DNA of 64,000 nt from positions 1-64,000 of the forward strand of contig NZ_JAAAMI010000001.1 in the NCBI RefSeq assembly GCF_010500845.1. The letters are read 5' to 3'. Under the pieces are notes generated by a model. It searched no databases. It saw nothing but the letters and a program-made list of their open reading frames with translations, and was not told the DNA's origin. Positions 8,961 to 17,474 of the stretch are shown piece after piece. The DNA is from Flagellimonas sediminis (GTDB lineage Bacteria; Bacteroidota; Bacteroidia; Flavobacteriales; Flavobacteriaceae). Position 1 is the stretch's first letter. Each line of letters opens with the position of its first letter. A program made the position numbers and the translations under genes.

Positions 8961-9188
8961 ATGCCAATTGTTGTAAACGTTGATGTGATGATGGCAAAGC
9001 GAAAAATGTCATTGAACGAACTGTCAGAAATTGTGGGTTTAACATTGTCCAACCTTTCCATTTTAAAGACGGGAAAGGCGAAGGCCATTCGATTTAGTAC
9101 GTTGGAAGCTATTTGTAAGGCCCTGGACTGTCAACCTGGAGATATTTTGGAATATGTCCATTATACAGAATCATCTTCAAATGGATGA
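8961..9188 (+). CDS. Cro/C1-type HTH regulator (DUF2975 partner)
   Basis: This 75-residue protein consists of a single HTH_3/YozG-like domain: MAKRKMSLNEL, then a recognition helix around LSNLSILKTGKAKAIRFSTL, and the usual ending of the subfamily, CQPGDILEYV. The ten residues after that (HYTESSSNG) are extra. Their codons run into the antisense of a decayed pseudouridine synthase fragment, so the present C-terminus seems to have been created by the rearrangement described at 9174-9245. It is likely co-transcribed with the DUF2975 gene and autoregulatory. Confidence 0.85.
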   Translation: MPIVVNVDVMMAKRKMSLNELSEIVGLTLSNLSILKTGKAKAIRFSTLEAICKALDCQPGDILEYVHYTESSSNG

Positions 9189-9245
9189 TTTCCTGTTCGG
9201 TCAAATGGTGCCAATGTCCTCTGGACTAATTTTTTATCCTAAGCC
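9174..9245 (-). pseudogene. Decayed 3' fragment of an rRNA pseudouridine synthase gene
   Basis: On the minus strand the frame reads a K-N-stop-S run, then RGHWHHLTEQEIIHLK, which matches the C-terminus of the intact synthase encoded at 10805-11653 (RGHWRHLTEQEVINLK). At DNA level 9175-9237 and 10817-10879 are about three quarters identical (48 of 63 by my count) in the same orientation. A stop codon replaces the Asp-Leu positions, and similarity fades beyond about 9245. The fragment overlaps the end of the HTH gene. It is best read as an old duplication or recombination scar flanking the HxlR/SDR block. Confidence 0.7.
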
Positions 9246-9405
9246 CAAATTAGGTATCGGGGAATTGCCAATGGAACTTAACCGGAAAAAATACGAACTT
9301 CATTTACCTGTGCTGAACTTGATTCAGTATCAGTCCATATCATTAACGCTATAGACAATGTTAGGACAGACCTCGCAGAGACTGACCGTTTGATTATAAG
9401 ATGAA

Positions 9406-9753
9406 TTACTTCCCAATAATTTTCTTTCTATGGGCTTTGCCCCAATCGATTAGATTATTGATTATTGTTTGGAGACTCTTTCCATGTGCTGTAAGTTCAT
9501 ACAGAACCTGAGGTGGCTGAGTGTCCAGAACGGTTCTTTTAACGAGTTTGTTCATTTCCAAACCTTTTAATTCTTGACTCAACATTTTGTTGGAAATCCC
9601 TACAACATCCTTCAATATATCGGAGAATCTTCGCTTTTCATAAAAACAAATAGATGAGATGATCGAGATTTTCCATTTTCCACTCAGCACATCCATTGAA
9701 TCCTGAATGGCCATCATATTTTTTTGATTCCGCAAACAACTATTTTCGGCCAT
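9406..9753 (-). CDS. HxlR-family transcriptional regulator
   Basis: This 115-residue winged-helix protein begins with the short Cys-containing leader typical of the family. It then shows DVLSGKWKISIISSI, the FSDILKDVVGISNKMLSQELKGLE recognition region, and the wing (VLYELTAHGKSL). HxlR proteins sense reactive or electrophilic compounds, often via the N-terminal Cys (C6 here), and commonly control a neighbouring oxidoreductase. It is divergent from the SDR gene, and the 105-bp shared region carries six GTTAC boxes. Codon use is more AT-rich than in most of the window. Confidence 0.9.
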   Translation of the reverse strand: MAENSCLRNQKNMMAIQDSMDVLSGKWKISIISSICFYEKRRFSDILKDVVGISNKMLSQELKGLEMNKLVKRTVLDTQPPQVLYELTAHGKSLQTIINNLIDWGKAHRKKIIGK

Positions 9754-9755
9754 AA

Positions 9756-9803
9756 GTTACATTGTTACTTTTTAGTTACTGTTACTTTTAGTTACAAAGT
9801 TAC
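9756..9803. promoter_or_regulatory. Cluster of six GTTAC boxes, predicted HxlR operator
   Basis: GTTAC occurs at 9756, 9764, 9775, 9781, 9791 and 9799, all in the same orientation and four of them as AGTTAC. This is within 48 bp between the HxlR and SDR start codons. Such clustered direct repeats are far above chance and suit binding of one or more regulator dimers that control both divergent genes. Confidence 0.6.
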
Positions 9804-9823
9804 TAAAGTAAATAATTCTAATT

Positions 9824-9831
9824 TACTTTTG
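9824..9831 (+). promoter_or_regulatory. Predicted -7 element of the SDR promoter
   Basis: TACTTTTG matches the Bacteroidota -7 consensus TAnnTTTG exactly and lies 27 bp before the SDR ATG, just downstream of the GTTAC cluster. No good TTTG -33 element is visible at the right distance, which would fit a promoter needing or blocked by the regulator. An AAGGAG-like ribosome site is at 9844-9849. Confidence 0.45.
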
Positions 9832-9858
9832 TACCTCAAATTTAAAGGAGATTAAAAA

Positions 9859-10614
9859 ATGAATAGATTAAAAAACAAAGTAGCAATAGTTACCGGGGCA
9901 TCCAAAGGAATTGGTGCGGCCATCGCCGAACACTATGCAACAGAAGGTGCAAAGGTTGTTGTTAATTATGCATCCGATAAAATCGGTGCTGATAAAGTTG
10001 TAAAAGCAATTATTGGGAAGGGAGGTCATGCATTGGCAATAAAGGCGGATGTTTCAAAAACAAATGAGGTATTACATCTTTTTGAAGAAACGTTAAAGAA
10101 TTATGGCTCTCTGGATATTTTGGTAAATAATGCAGGTATATATCCCTCTGCGCCAATTGAAGAAGTAACAGAGGATACATTTCGTAAGCTATTTAACATT
10201 AATGTCCTAGGTTCCTTATTGACTATAAGAGAAACGGTAAAAGCATTCGGTACAAAAGGTGGAGTAATTATCAATGTGAGTTCAGAAGTAAGTAATTCTC
10301 CAATGGCAGGCATTTCGGAATACTCAGCTACCAAGGCAGCACTAGATGCAATAACAGTTTCGCTATCCAAGGAATTTAGTGGTAGAAATATTCGTATCAA
10401 TTCTCTTTTACCAGGTGGTGTAAAAACCGAAGGAACTATAACAGCGGGAATTACAGGTAGCGATCTGGAAAAGATGTTAATTGAGAAAACACCATTTGGC
10501 AGAATTGGTCAACCCCAAGACATAGCTAAAGTTGCGGTTTTTCTTGCTTCTGAAGAAGCAGGTTGGATAAATGGACAAAAAATTGCTGCCTCAGGTGGAA
10601 TATATGGATTTTAA
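9859..10614 (+). CDS. Short-chain dehydrogenase/reductase (SDR, FabG-like)
   Basis: This 251-residue classical SDR carries the Rossmann motif TGASKGIG (12-19), NNAG (90-93), the catalytic Ser at 141/142, and YSATK (Y155, K159). The ending (GWINGQKIAASGG) is the usual final strand. It should be an NAD(P)H-dependent cytoplasmic oxidoreductase; the substrate is not predictable. Pairing with a divergent HxlR regulator suggests induction by an electrophilic or quinone-like compound. A terminator follows at 10669. Codon use is AT-rich compared with the minus-strand isoprenoid genes next door, consistent with acquisition together with hxlR. Confidence 0.9.
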   Translation: MNRLKNKVAIVTGASKGIGAAIAEHYATEGAKVVVNYASDKIGADKVVKAIIGKGGHALAIKADVSKTNEVLHLFEETLKNYGSLDILVNNAGIYPSAPIEEVTEDTFRKLFNINVLGSLLTIRETVKAFGTKGGVIINVSSEVSNSPMAGISEYSATKAALDAITVSLSKEFSGRNIRINSLLPGGVKTEGTITAGITGSDLEKMLIEKTPFGRIGQPQDIAKVAVFLASEEAGWINGQKIAASGGIYGF

Positions 10615-10668
10615 CCTTTCACCAACTATCATCCATTGAAATAAACACTGCCCGTAACAATAGCATAG

Positions 10669-10706
10669 GCCATAGCGGAATTTGAACTTCGTCTATGGCT
10701 TTTTTT
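10669..10706 (+). terminator. Rho-independent terminator after the SDR gene
   Basis: The stem GCCATAG / CTATGGC encloses a 17-nt loop that can pair further (CG/GT) and is followed by seven T residues. Confidence 0.65.
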
Positions 10707-10804
10707 GTAATTGAGGTACACTGAACCGAAAGTTTTTGAGTGAAAATCCGCTACGGCTCGTATACGATACCGATAAATGCATCCCAAATAATCTTCCTTT
10801 GGAA

Positions 10805-11653
10805 TTACTTTATATTCTTCAAATTAATCACCTCTTGCTCGGTCAAATGGCGCCAATGACCTCTAGGTAAATCTTTTTTGGTAAGTCCGGCAAAGATCAC
10901 GCGGTCCAGTTTGGTTACTTCGTAACCCAAATGTTCAAAGATTCGGCGTACGATTCTGTTACGACCACTGTGTATTTCAATCCCCAGTTCCCTTTTGGGA
11001 GCCCCTTGTACAAAACTGATGCTATCCACTTCTATGGGGCCGTCTTCCAACTCCAGGCCTGCTTCTATTTTATGAAGATCGGCAACACTCAAACTTTTGT
11101 CCAAATGCACATGGTAGATCTTACGTACCCCGTGTTTGGGATGGGTAAGTTTTTTGGTCAGCTCACCATCATTGGTAAAAAGCAACAGCCCCATGGTGTT
11201 CCTATCCAACCTTCCTACAGGCAGTAAACGGGCACTACTGGCACTGGAAATCAGTTCCATTACGGTGCGTCTTCCCTTTTCATCGCTGGTGGTGGTGATA
11301 AAGTTTTTGGGTTTGTTGAGCAGAATGTATTCCTTCTTCTCCATGCTGAGCCTTTTGCCATCAAAACGCACATCATCGGAACGTTTTACCTTGTAACCCA
11401 TTTCGGTGACCGGCTTACCGTTTACGGTCACATTACCGGCGGCGATATAAGTGTCCGCTTCCCTTCGGGAACAAATACCGGCATTGGCAATATATCGGTT
11501 CAAGCGGATTTCGTCGGGATTGGATTTTTTCTGTGGAGCTGCACTTTTTTTGGGTTGTGAAGCAAATTTTTTGCCATATGGCTTTGGAGAATTGCCTCCC
11601 TCACGGCCACTTCTTGTAGGCTTACCTTTGCGGTTATTGTCTGATCTCATCAT
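10805..11653 (-). CDS. 16S/23S rRNA pseudouridine synthase (RluB/RsuA family)
   Basis: The 282-residue protein isomerises a specific uridine in rRNA. It has a Lys/Arg/Ser-rich disordered N-terminal extension (about 1-45) usual in Bacteroidota, an S4 RNA-binding domain (about 48-105), and the catalytic domain with GRLDRNTMGLLL. The nucleophilic Asp is D150. The C-terminus RGHWRHLTEQEV is conserved, and a decayed copy of it lies 1.6 kb away at 9174. It is the last gene of a minus-strand run with the isoprenoid genes. Confidence 0.93.
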   Translation of the reverse strand: MMRSDNNRKGKPTRSGREGGNSPKPYGKKFASQPKKSAAPQKKSNPDEIRLNRYIANAGICSRREADTYIAAGNVTVNGKPVTEMGYKVKRSDDVRFDGKRLSMEKKEYILLNKPKNFITTTSDEKGRRTVMELISSASSARLLPVGRLDRNTMGLLLFTNDGELTKKLTHPKHGVRKIYHVHLDKSLSVADLHKIEAGLELEDGPIEVDSISFVQGAPKRELGIEIHSGRNRIVRRIFEHLGYEVTKLDRVIFAGLTKKDLPRGHWRHLTEQEVINLKNIK

Positions 11654-11715
11654 CAGTCATCAATTTTTTGCAAATGTAACCTTTTTCGGCTCCAAAAAAC
11701 CTCGTGGACAAATAA

Positions 11716-12621
11716 TTACAGGATTCGGTTGAGCACCACATCCACATTGATCAATAGAATACTGACCACACCGGCCACGATGATGAATTTTAGAATATTG
11801 TGCAACCAAACGTAGTGTTTTTTGCCCTCGGCCTTCCAGAGCAACACTAAGAAAACGATCAATAAAATAATGCTGGCCACAAAGTAGAGGTACATGTAAC
11901 CCACGTCAAAAATCTTGATCAACAAAAAGGCCGGTACCAAGGTCAAAAGTACCAATAGGGTAATCAACCTTTTTGATGTTTTGGGGCCATAAATAATGGG
12001 AATGGTCCTATAATTTTGGGCCATGTCTCCTACCATGCTTTCCATATCCTTGATCATTTCCCGAGCCAATATCAATAGGAACAGAAACAGGGCGTGGACA
12101 AAAATGACCGTTTTAAAATTGTGGTAATACACGAACACCACAAAAAAGGGCGCAATGGCCAACGTGGCAGAAACCAAGTTGCCCAAAAAAGGTATGCGTT
12201 TGAGCTTGTGCGAGTAGTACCAAATACCAAAAATATAGGCTGAAAAGAAGAGCACCGCCCTAAACGAGATATAACTGGCCGCAAATACTGCCAAAAAATT
12301 CAGGATAAAATACGTAGTAAGCTTAAAATTCTGGCTCACCAAACGGTCCAGCATACTTTTGGTGGGCTTATTGATCAGATCTTTTTCCGCATCGTAAAAA
12401 TTGTTGATGATATAGCCACTTGCTATGACGAGGGCCGAAGCGGTAACGATCAAAAAAAGATTAAGGTCGAAGATTACCTTTCGCAAGGGTATTTCCGGTG
12501 CCAAAATGTAAATGGATGCCAAATATTGGGCTATAGTGATGACCAAAATGTTGTACCCCCGAACCACGGAAAACAGACTCAATAGCTTAAAAAGCAGGAG
12601 TTTGTTTTTTCTACTAAGCAT
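11716..12621 (-). CDS. UbiA-family prenyltransferase (GGGP geranylgeranyltransferase-like)
   Basis: This 301-residue integral membrane protein with eight or nine hydrophobic segments belongs to the UbiA superfamily. The first Asp-rich prenyl-diphosphate/Mg site is NNFYDAEKD (73-81). The second is near residues 195-205, where REMIKDMESMVGD is visible. Flavobacterial members in this position are usually annotated as geranylgeranylglycerol-phosphate geranylgeranyltransferase, a step of archaeal-type ether lipid synthesis, but acceptor specificity cannot be read from sequence. The gene follows the mevalonate kinase gene by 10 bp, which suits supply of isoprenoid substrates. Confidence 0.85.
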   Translation of the reverse strand: MLSRKNKLLLFKLLSLFSVVRGYNILVITIAQYLASIYILAPEIPLRKVIFDLNLFLIVTASALVIASGYIINNFYDAEKDLINKPTKSMLDRLVSQNFKLTTYFILNFLAVFAASYISFRAVLFFSAYIFGIWYYSHKLKRIPFLGNLVSATLAIAPFFVVFVYYHNFKTVIFVHALFLFLLILAREMIKDMESMVGDMAQNYRTIPIIYGPKTSKRLITLLVLLTLVPAFLLIKIFDVGYMYLYFVASIILLIVFLVLLWKAEGKKHYVWLHNILKFIIVAGVVSILLINVDVVLNRIL

Positions 12622-12631
12622 GGAATTGCTT

Positions 12632-13570
12632 TTAGAAATTGTATACCACCTCTAGATTATAATCTTTCAGTGCTTTTTTGGCCTTTTCCAAATCTTCGGT
12701 GAAGCCCAAAATGTAACCTCCACCTCCTGATCCGCAGAGTTTTAGGTAGTAATCATTGGTTTCGATGCCCTGTTGCCAAAGTTGGTGGAACTTGGCTGGA
12801 ATCATAGGTTTGAAGTGATCCAAGACCACGTGGGAAAGTTGCTTCAGGTTCCCGAAAAGGGATTTTACATTTCCGTTCAAGAAATCCTCAACACAGGCAT
12901 CGGTATGTTTGATGAACTGGTTCTTCACCATGTTACGGAAACCTTCCTGCTTCATTTTTTCCATGAAAATCTGCACCATGGGAGCTGTTTCCCCAGTAAT
13001 TCCGCTATCCAACAAAAACACGGCACCCTTACCGTTTGTATTTTGGGAAGGTATACTAGTGGATTCGATGTTGTCCTGTGAATTGATCAAAATGGGCAAG
13101 CTCAAGTAGCTGTTCAAGGGATCCAACCCTGAAGATTTTCCGTGGAAAAAGGATTCCATTTTTCCGAAAATCCTTTTCAACTGCAGCAATTTGTCCCGGG
13201 TCAAATTTTCAAGAACGGTAATCTTGTCCTTGGCATAACGGTCATAAATGGCGGCAACCAAGGCCCCGCTACTTCCAATTCCATACCCTTGCGGAATGGA
13301 ACTGTCAAAATACATGCCATTGGCAATATCAGTATCCAAGGCTTCCATATTAAAGGAAACCAAATCCTTGTCCTGCTTTTCCAAATTTTTCAAATATCCT
13401 GCGAAAGCTTTCAGACTTGCATTGGATTTTTGGGCCATCTCAGAGGGATTGCTGTCCCATTTTAAGGCACCTTTGAAAAAATTATAGGGAATGGAAAGTC
13501 CTTTGGAATCTTTGATGATACCGTACTCCCCGAAAAGCAAAATTTTTGAATAGAACAGTGGACCTTTCAT
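12632..13570 (-). CDS. mvk: Mevalonate kinase (GHMP kinase family)
   Basis: This 312-residue GHMP-fold kinase is expected to phosphorylate mevalonate in the cytoplasm. It has an N-terminal strand with KILLFGEYGI, the ATP-binding glycine loop PQGYGIGSSGALVAA, the HGKSSGLDP segment carrying the likely catalytic Asp (as in EKxxHGxPSGxD of mevalonate kinases), and the C-terminal GHMP motif KLCGSGGGGYILG. It sits between mvaD and the UbiA gene on the same strand. Another GHMP kinase activity such as phosphomevalonate kinase cannot be excluded. Confidence 0.85.
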   Translation of the reverse strand: MKGPLFYSKILLFGEYGIIKDSKGLSIPYNFFKGALKWDSNPSEMAQKSNASLKAFAGYLKNLEKQDKDLVSFNMEALDTDIANGMYFDSSIPQGYGIGSSGALVAAIYDRYAKDKITVLENLTRDKLLQLKRIFGKMESFFHGKSSGLDPLNSYLSLPILINSQDNIESTSIPSQNTNGKGAVFLLDSGITGETAPMVQIFMEKMKQEGFRNMVKNQFIKHTDACVEDFLNGNVKSLFGNLKQLSHVVLDHFKPMIPAKFHQLWQQGIETNDYYLKLCGSGGGGYILGFTEDLEKAKKALKDYNLEVVYNF

Positions 13571-13592
13571 ATGCTAATACTAAGATACAAAT

Positions 13593-13630
13593 ATTTTGTT
13601 TAATTTTTTAAAAAATACGATAAACAAAAT
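13593..13630. repeat. Inverted repeat upstream of the mevalonate kinase gene
   Basis: A perfect 10-bp inverted repeat (ATTTTGTTTA at 13593-13602, TAAACAAAAT at 13621-13630) has an AT-rich centre. It lies in the 136-bp gap between mvaD and the kinase gene. It may be an operator or a weak hairpin that lowers read-through from mvaD. Confidence 0.4.
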
Positions 13631-13706
13631 GATTTGCTCTTTCTAATTGTACTCTTTCACAAAAAGCAACGCAAAGAACGTAAAAAAAGTGCTTACCGTC
13701 TCAGTT

Positions 13707-14792
13707 TTAGCTATTTATTTTTTGGGCACCGAGGCCTACCCCGTCGTGGATGTAATGTCCATTTTCACAGTGCTTGGCCAATTGGTCATCAATAAATTGA
13801 TGGACTGTTTCCATTACATGCTCGGGGTAAATCAAATGCACGTTGGCCCCTGCGTCCAAAGTGAAACATACAGGCACTTTGGAGGCCTCCCTAAATCTCC
13901 AGATTTTGTGGATGATGGCCAACGTATCGGGTTTCATCAACATAAAATAAGGCATGCTGGTCATCATCATGGCATGAAGTGTCAGTGCCTCGCTCTCGAC
14001 CAATTTGATGAACCCATCCAAATCCCCATTGGCAAAAATAGGCTTTAAGGCGTCCATATTTTGTAGAGCCTGTTGAAACCGGTTTTCGGCATACGGATGT
14101 CCGTGCATCAATTGGTGGCCCACCGTGCTGCTCACTTGCTTTTCTCCCTTATGGACCAACAAAATGGTGTCTTGGAATGTTTTAAAGACCTCATCCACCT
14201 CAAACGGATAGGGAATTCCGAACAGATCGGAACTTCCAGGAATATGGTCATGCATCCCGAACTCGATCAATAGGCCTTCAATACTCCTGCAAGCACTTCC
14301 TGACCCCAACCGGGCCAAAAATGAAGCTTTGGCTTTAAAGGATGATAAATCCATATCAGGCACCAACATTTTTTCGATGTCCATCAAACACAGGGAAAGG
14401 GCCGCCATACCACTTGCAGAACTGGCAATACCGCTGCTATGTGGAAAGCTATTGGAAGTTTCTATGGTAAAATGATAGTCCTTCAAAAAGGGCAAATAAG
14501 CTTCTACCCGCTCGAAAAAAGTATTGACCTTGGGCTTAAAATCTTCCTTTGGCTTCCCTTCAAAAAAAAGCTCAAAAGAAAAATCATTCCCTTTTTGCCT
14601 TTTTTCAAAAGATATGGAAGTGGTAGTCGCACAAGCATCCAACGTAAAACTGATGGAGGGGTTGGCTGGGATCTGCACCGGTTTTTTTCCCCAATATTTC
14701 ACCAAGGCAATATTACTGGGGGCTTTCCAAGTGGTCTTGCCTTTGATGGGCAAATTCTCATAGTTTTTGGGCAGAAAATCTTTTTCCGTCAT
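13707..14792 (-). CDS. mvaD: Diphosphomevalonate decarboxylase
   Basis: The enzyme makes isopentenyl diphosphate from mevalonate 5-diphosphate with ATP. Motifs are APSNIALVKYWGK near the N-terminus, a GHMP loop SGIASSASGMAALS, and ARLGSGSACRS, all diagnostic of MvaD. The start is set at the ATG at 14792 (361 residues). An upstream in-frame ATG at 14828 would add 12 residues not expected in the family. It is first in the minus-strand run mvaD, mevalonate kinase, UbiA, pseudouridine synthase. HMG-CoA synthase and reductase genes are not in this window. Confidence 0.94.
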   Translation of the reverse strand: MTEKDFLPKNYENLPIKGKTTWKAPSNIALVKYWGKKPVQIPANPSISFTLDACATTTSISFEKRQKGNDFSFELFFEGKPKEDFKPKVNTFFERVEAYLPFLKDYHFTIETSNSFPHSSGIASSASGMAALSLCLMDIEKMLVPDMDLSSFKAKASFLARLGSGSACRSIEGLLIEFGMHDHIPGSSDLFGIPYPFEVDEVFKTFQDTILLVHKGEKQVSSTVGHQLMHGHPYAENRFQQALQNMDALKPIFANGDLDGFIKLVESEALTLHAMMMTSMPYFMLMKPDTLAIIHKIWRFREASKVPVCFTLDAGANVHLIYPEHVMETVHQFIDDQLAKHCENGHYIHDGVGLGAQKINS

Positions 14793-14882
14793 GAAACCAA
14801 GTTTGGGCAAATATAAGGTGCCGTGCACTTACTGGGACTCGGATTCAAATAAATTCTTATTTTAGTTGCACTTGCACCGACC

Positions 14883-15359
14883 ATGAAAAAAAGAATCCTT
14901 TACATAACCATTAGTGTTGCCGTTTGCCTTTTAATAGGGTTTTTATCGAGCATTGCCACACAGAGTTCGGTAAACGATTGGTATGTGACCTTGAACAAAC
15001 CCGGCTTTACCCCACCCAACTCCTTATTTGCTCCGGTCTGGACAGTGCTTTATATTCTGATGGGTGTTTCGGCGGGTATCGTATGGTCCAAAGGGTACCA
15101 TCATATTTGGGTAAAAACGGCCCTTTACCATTTTGTGTTCCAATTGTTGTTCAACGCCCTGTGGAGCATTGTCTTTTTTGGTCTCAAAAACCCATTATTG
15201 GGATTGGTGGTCATTTTGATCCTGTTGACCTTGATCATGCTTACGATACGGTGGTTCAGGGTCATCAGCAAGCCTGCGGCTCTGCTGTTGGTCCCCTATT
15301 TGCTTTGGGTCGCTTTTGCATCCGCACTCAACTATAAAATTTGGGAACTCAATCCCTAG
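14883..15359 (+). CDS. tspO: TspO/MBR family membrane protein
   Basis: The 158-residue inner-membrane protein with five transmembrane helices has the TspO signature LNKPGFTPPNSLFAPVWTVLYILMG and the conserved WxxFF/NALWSIVFF helix. TspO proteins bind or degrade porphyrins and take part in stress signalling; the exact role varies. The gene diverges from mvaD, and its last 11 nt overlap the end of the convergent DUF1697 gene. Confidence 0.92.
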   Translation: MKKRILYITISVAVCLLIGFLSSIATQSSVNDWYVTLNKPGFTPPNSLFAPVWTVLYILMGVSAGIVWSKGYHHIWVKTALYHFVFQLLFNALWSIVFFGLKNPLLGLVVILILLTLIMLTIRWFRVISKPAALLLVPYLLWVAFASALNYKIWELNP

Positions 15360-15885
15360 TGGTCATTTCCAAAAGTTTTTCCATAGTTTTTAGGTTCCGT
15401 GTAGTGGCCTCTACCTTCAATTTCCGTTCGATAAGGTTATTGCTGAGCTTGGAATTCCCGTATCCTTTTTTGCAGAGCAGGTAGACACAGTCATTTGTGA
15501 TGTGAAAATCCTCGTTTTCAAACTGCATTTCATTGAACTGGTCCACCAAACTTTTTTCTGGCGGACTTTTCAAGAGCACAAAATACAGTTTGTTCTCTTC
15601 TTCGCCTGTAAACGGATTGGCTTCTAAAATTGATTCAACCGCTTCCCGCGTAACCGCTAAAGTTGGAACATTAAATCCGAAATCCTTTAGAATAACAGCG
15701 TGGACAACATCCTGAATTTTTTCCTTCCCTTCAATATCGGTATCAAAAATCACATTGCCACTTTGGATGTAGGTCTGCACATTTTGGAATCCGATGTGCT
15801 CCAAGGATTCCCGAAGATCGGCCATTTTTATACTCTTTTGACCACTTACGTTAATGCCCCTCAACAAGGTTATATAGGTATTCAT
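15349..15885 (-). CDS. DUF1697 domain protein
   Basis: This 178-residue cytoplasmic protein matches DUF1697 along its whole length. The N-terminal pattern TLLRGINVSGQK-IKMADLRESLEHIGF-VQTYIQSGNV is diagnostic. The biochemical function of the family is unknown. It converges on tspO with an 11-nt overlap and is divergent from glpK, from which 62 bp separate it. Confidence 0.9.
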   Translation of the reverse strand: MNTYITLLRGINVSGQKSIKMADLRESLEHIGFQNVQTYIQSGNVIFDTDIEGKEKIQDVVHAVILKDFGFNVPTLAVTREAVESILEANPFTGEEENKLYFVLLKSPPEKSLVDQFNEMQFENEDFHITNDCVYLLCKKGYGNSKLSNNLIERKLKVEATTRNLKTMEKLLEMTTRD

Positions 15886-15947
15886 GCTATTTTGGATTCG
15901 TTTCTAGAAGTAATTTTAGTAAATTCAAGCGCATTTAAATTAACAAA

Positions 15948-17444
15948 ATGAGCAAATATATCCTTGCTTTGGACCAAGGTACCACAAGTTCCCGGGCCGT
16001 GGTCTTCGATCAAGAGGGAACCATTATATCCGTAGCACAAAAAGAATTTACCCAAATATTCCCCAAACCCGGATGGGTAGAACACGATCCCGACGAAATT
16101 TGGTCCACCCAAGCCGGAATGGCAGCCGAAGCTGTCAGCAAAAAAGGCCTTAAAGCGGAACAGATGGCCGCAATCGGTATTACCAACCAACGAGAAACCG
16201 TTGTGGTCTGGGACAGAAAGACCCACGAACCCATTTACAACGCCATCGTTTGGCAAGACAAACGCACCGCTTCCTATTGTGATGATTTGAAACGACAAGG
16301 GAAATCGGATATGATCCGTGAAAAGACCGGATTGGTCATCGATTCCTATTTCTCAGGAACCAAGGTCAAGTGGATATTGGATCATGTGGAAGGCGCCAGG
16401 GAAAAAGCTGAAGCCGGGGAACTTGCCATGGGCACCATCGACACATGGCTCATTTGGAAAATGACAGACGGCAATCTTCATATTACCGATGTGACCAATG
16501 CATCCCGTACTTTGTTGTTCAACATCAATACGATGGATTGGGACGATGAGCTTTTGGAACTATTGACCATTCCCAAAAACATGCTCCCCGACGTGAAACA
16601 ATCCAGTGAGGTATACGGATATACCTGCCCCAATTTCTTTGCTTCCAAAATTCCCATTGCGGGGATTGCAGGGGATCAACAGGCAGCTTTGTTCGGCCAA
16701 ATGTGCACCAAAAAAGGGATGGTCAAGAATACTTATGGCACCGGATGTTTTATGTTGATGAACATTGGTGAACAACCTATTGTGTCCAAGAACAATCTCC
16801 TGACCACCGTGGCTTGGAAAATCAACGGGAAGGCGCAATACGCTCTCGAAGGAAGCATTTTTATTGCAGGTGCCGTGGTACAATGGCTCCGTGATAGTCT
16901 AAAGATCATCAAGACTTCCTCGGAGATTGAAAAATTGGCCAGTTCCGTGGATAGTTCCGAAGGCGTGTACTTTGTGCCTGCCTTTGCAGGTCTCGGCGCC
17001 CCACACTGGAACCAACATGCCCAGGGTACGCTTTTTGGTCTTACCCGTGGTAGCACTGATGCCCATATTGCCCGAGCCGCCTTGGAATCCATCGCCTACC
17101 AGACCATGGATATTTTAAAGGCCATGGAAGCAGATTCAGGGATTTCGATCAAAGAACTCCGCGTGGATGGGGGCGCTACGGTCAATGATATGCTCATGCA
17201 ATTTCAGGCCGATGTATTGAATACGATAACGGTACGACCAAAGATTGTGGAGACCACGGTTATGGGTGCCGCATATTTGGCCGGTTTGGCTGTAGGTTAC
17301 TGGGAAAGTCCCGAAGAAATTCAGGACATCTGGCAAACCGATGCACATTTTAATCCATCAACCGATAGGGAAACCATTGAAAAAGGGATCCAAGGTTGGT
17401 ACCGGGCCATTAAAGCTTTGGAATATTGGACCGAAAATCCTTGA
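15948..17444 (+). CDS. glpK: Glycerol kinase
   Basis: The 498-residue FGGY-family kinase converts glycerol and ATP to glycerol 3-phosphate. Its length equals that of typical GlpK. The phosphate-binding loop [13 protein letters not shown] is near residue 8, [11 protein letters not shown] around 83, the catalytic-region motif [13 protein letters not shown] near 242, and the C-terminal FGGY signature [19 protein letters not shown] near 403. The glycerol channel gene follows after 30 bp in the same direction. Confidence 0.97.
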   Translation: MSKYILALDQGTTSSRAVVFDQEGTIISVAQKEFTQIFPKPGWVEHDPDEIWSTQAGMAAEAVSKKGLKAEQMAAIGITNQRETVVVWDRKTHEPIYNAIVWQDKRTASYCDDLKRQGKSDMIREKTGLVIDSYFSGTKVKWILDHVEGAREKAEAGELAMGTIDTWLIWKMTDGNLHITDVTNASRTLLFNINTMDWDDELLELLTIPKNMLPDVKQSSEVYGYTCPNFFASKIPIAGIAGDQQAALFGQMCTKKGMVKNTYGTGCFMLMNIGEQPIVSKNNLLTTVAWKINGKAQYALEGSIFIAGAVVQWLRDSLKIIKTSSEIEKLASSVDSSEGVYFVPAFAGLGAPHWNQHAQGTLFGLTRGSTDAHIARAALESIAYQTMDILKAMEADSGISIKELRVDGGATVNDMLMQFQADVLNTITVRPKIVETTVMGAAYLAGLAVGYWESPEEIQDIWQTDAHFNPSTDRETIEKGIQGWYRAIKALEYWTENP

Positions 17445-17474
17445 ATCATCAACCACTAAAAAACAAACAAACAT

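Noticed and set aside
9154..9354. 66-codon plus-strand frame after the HTH gene
   Set aside because: It overlaps the HTH gene and runs through the antisense of the decayed synthase fragment; no family resemblance.
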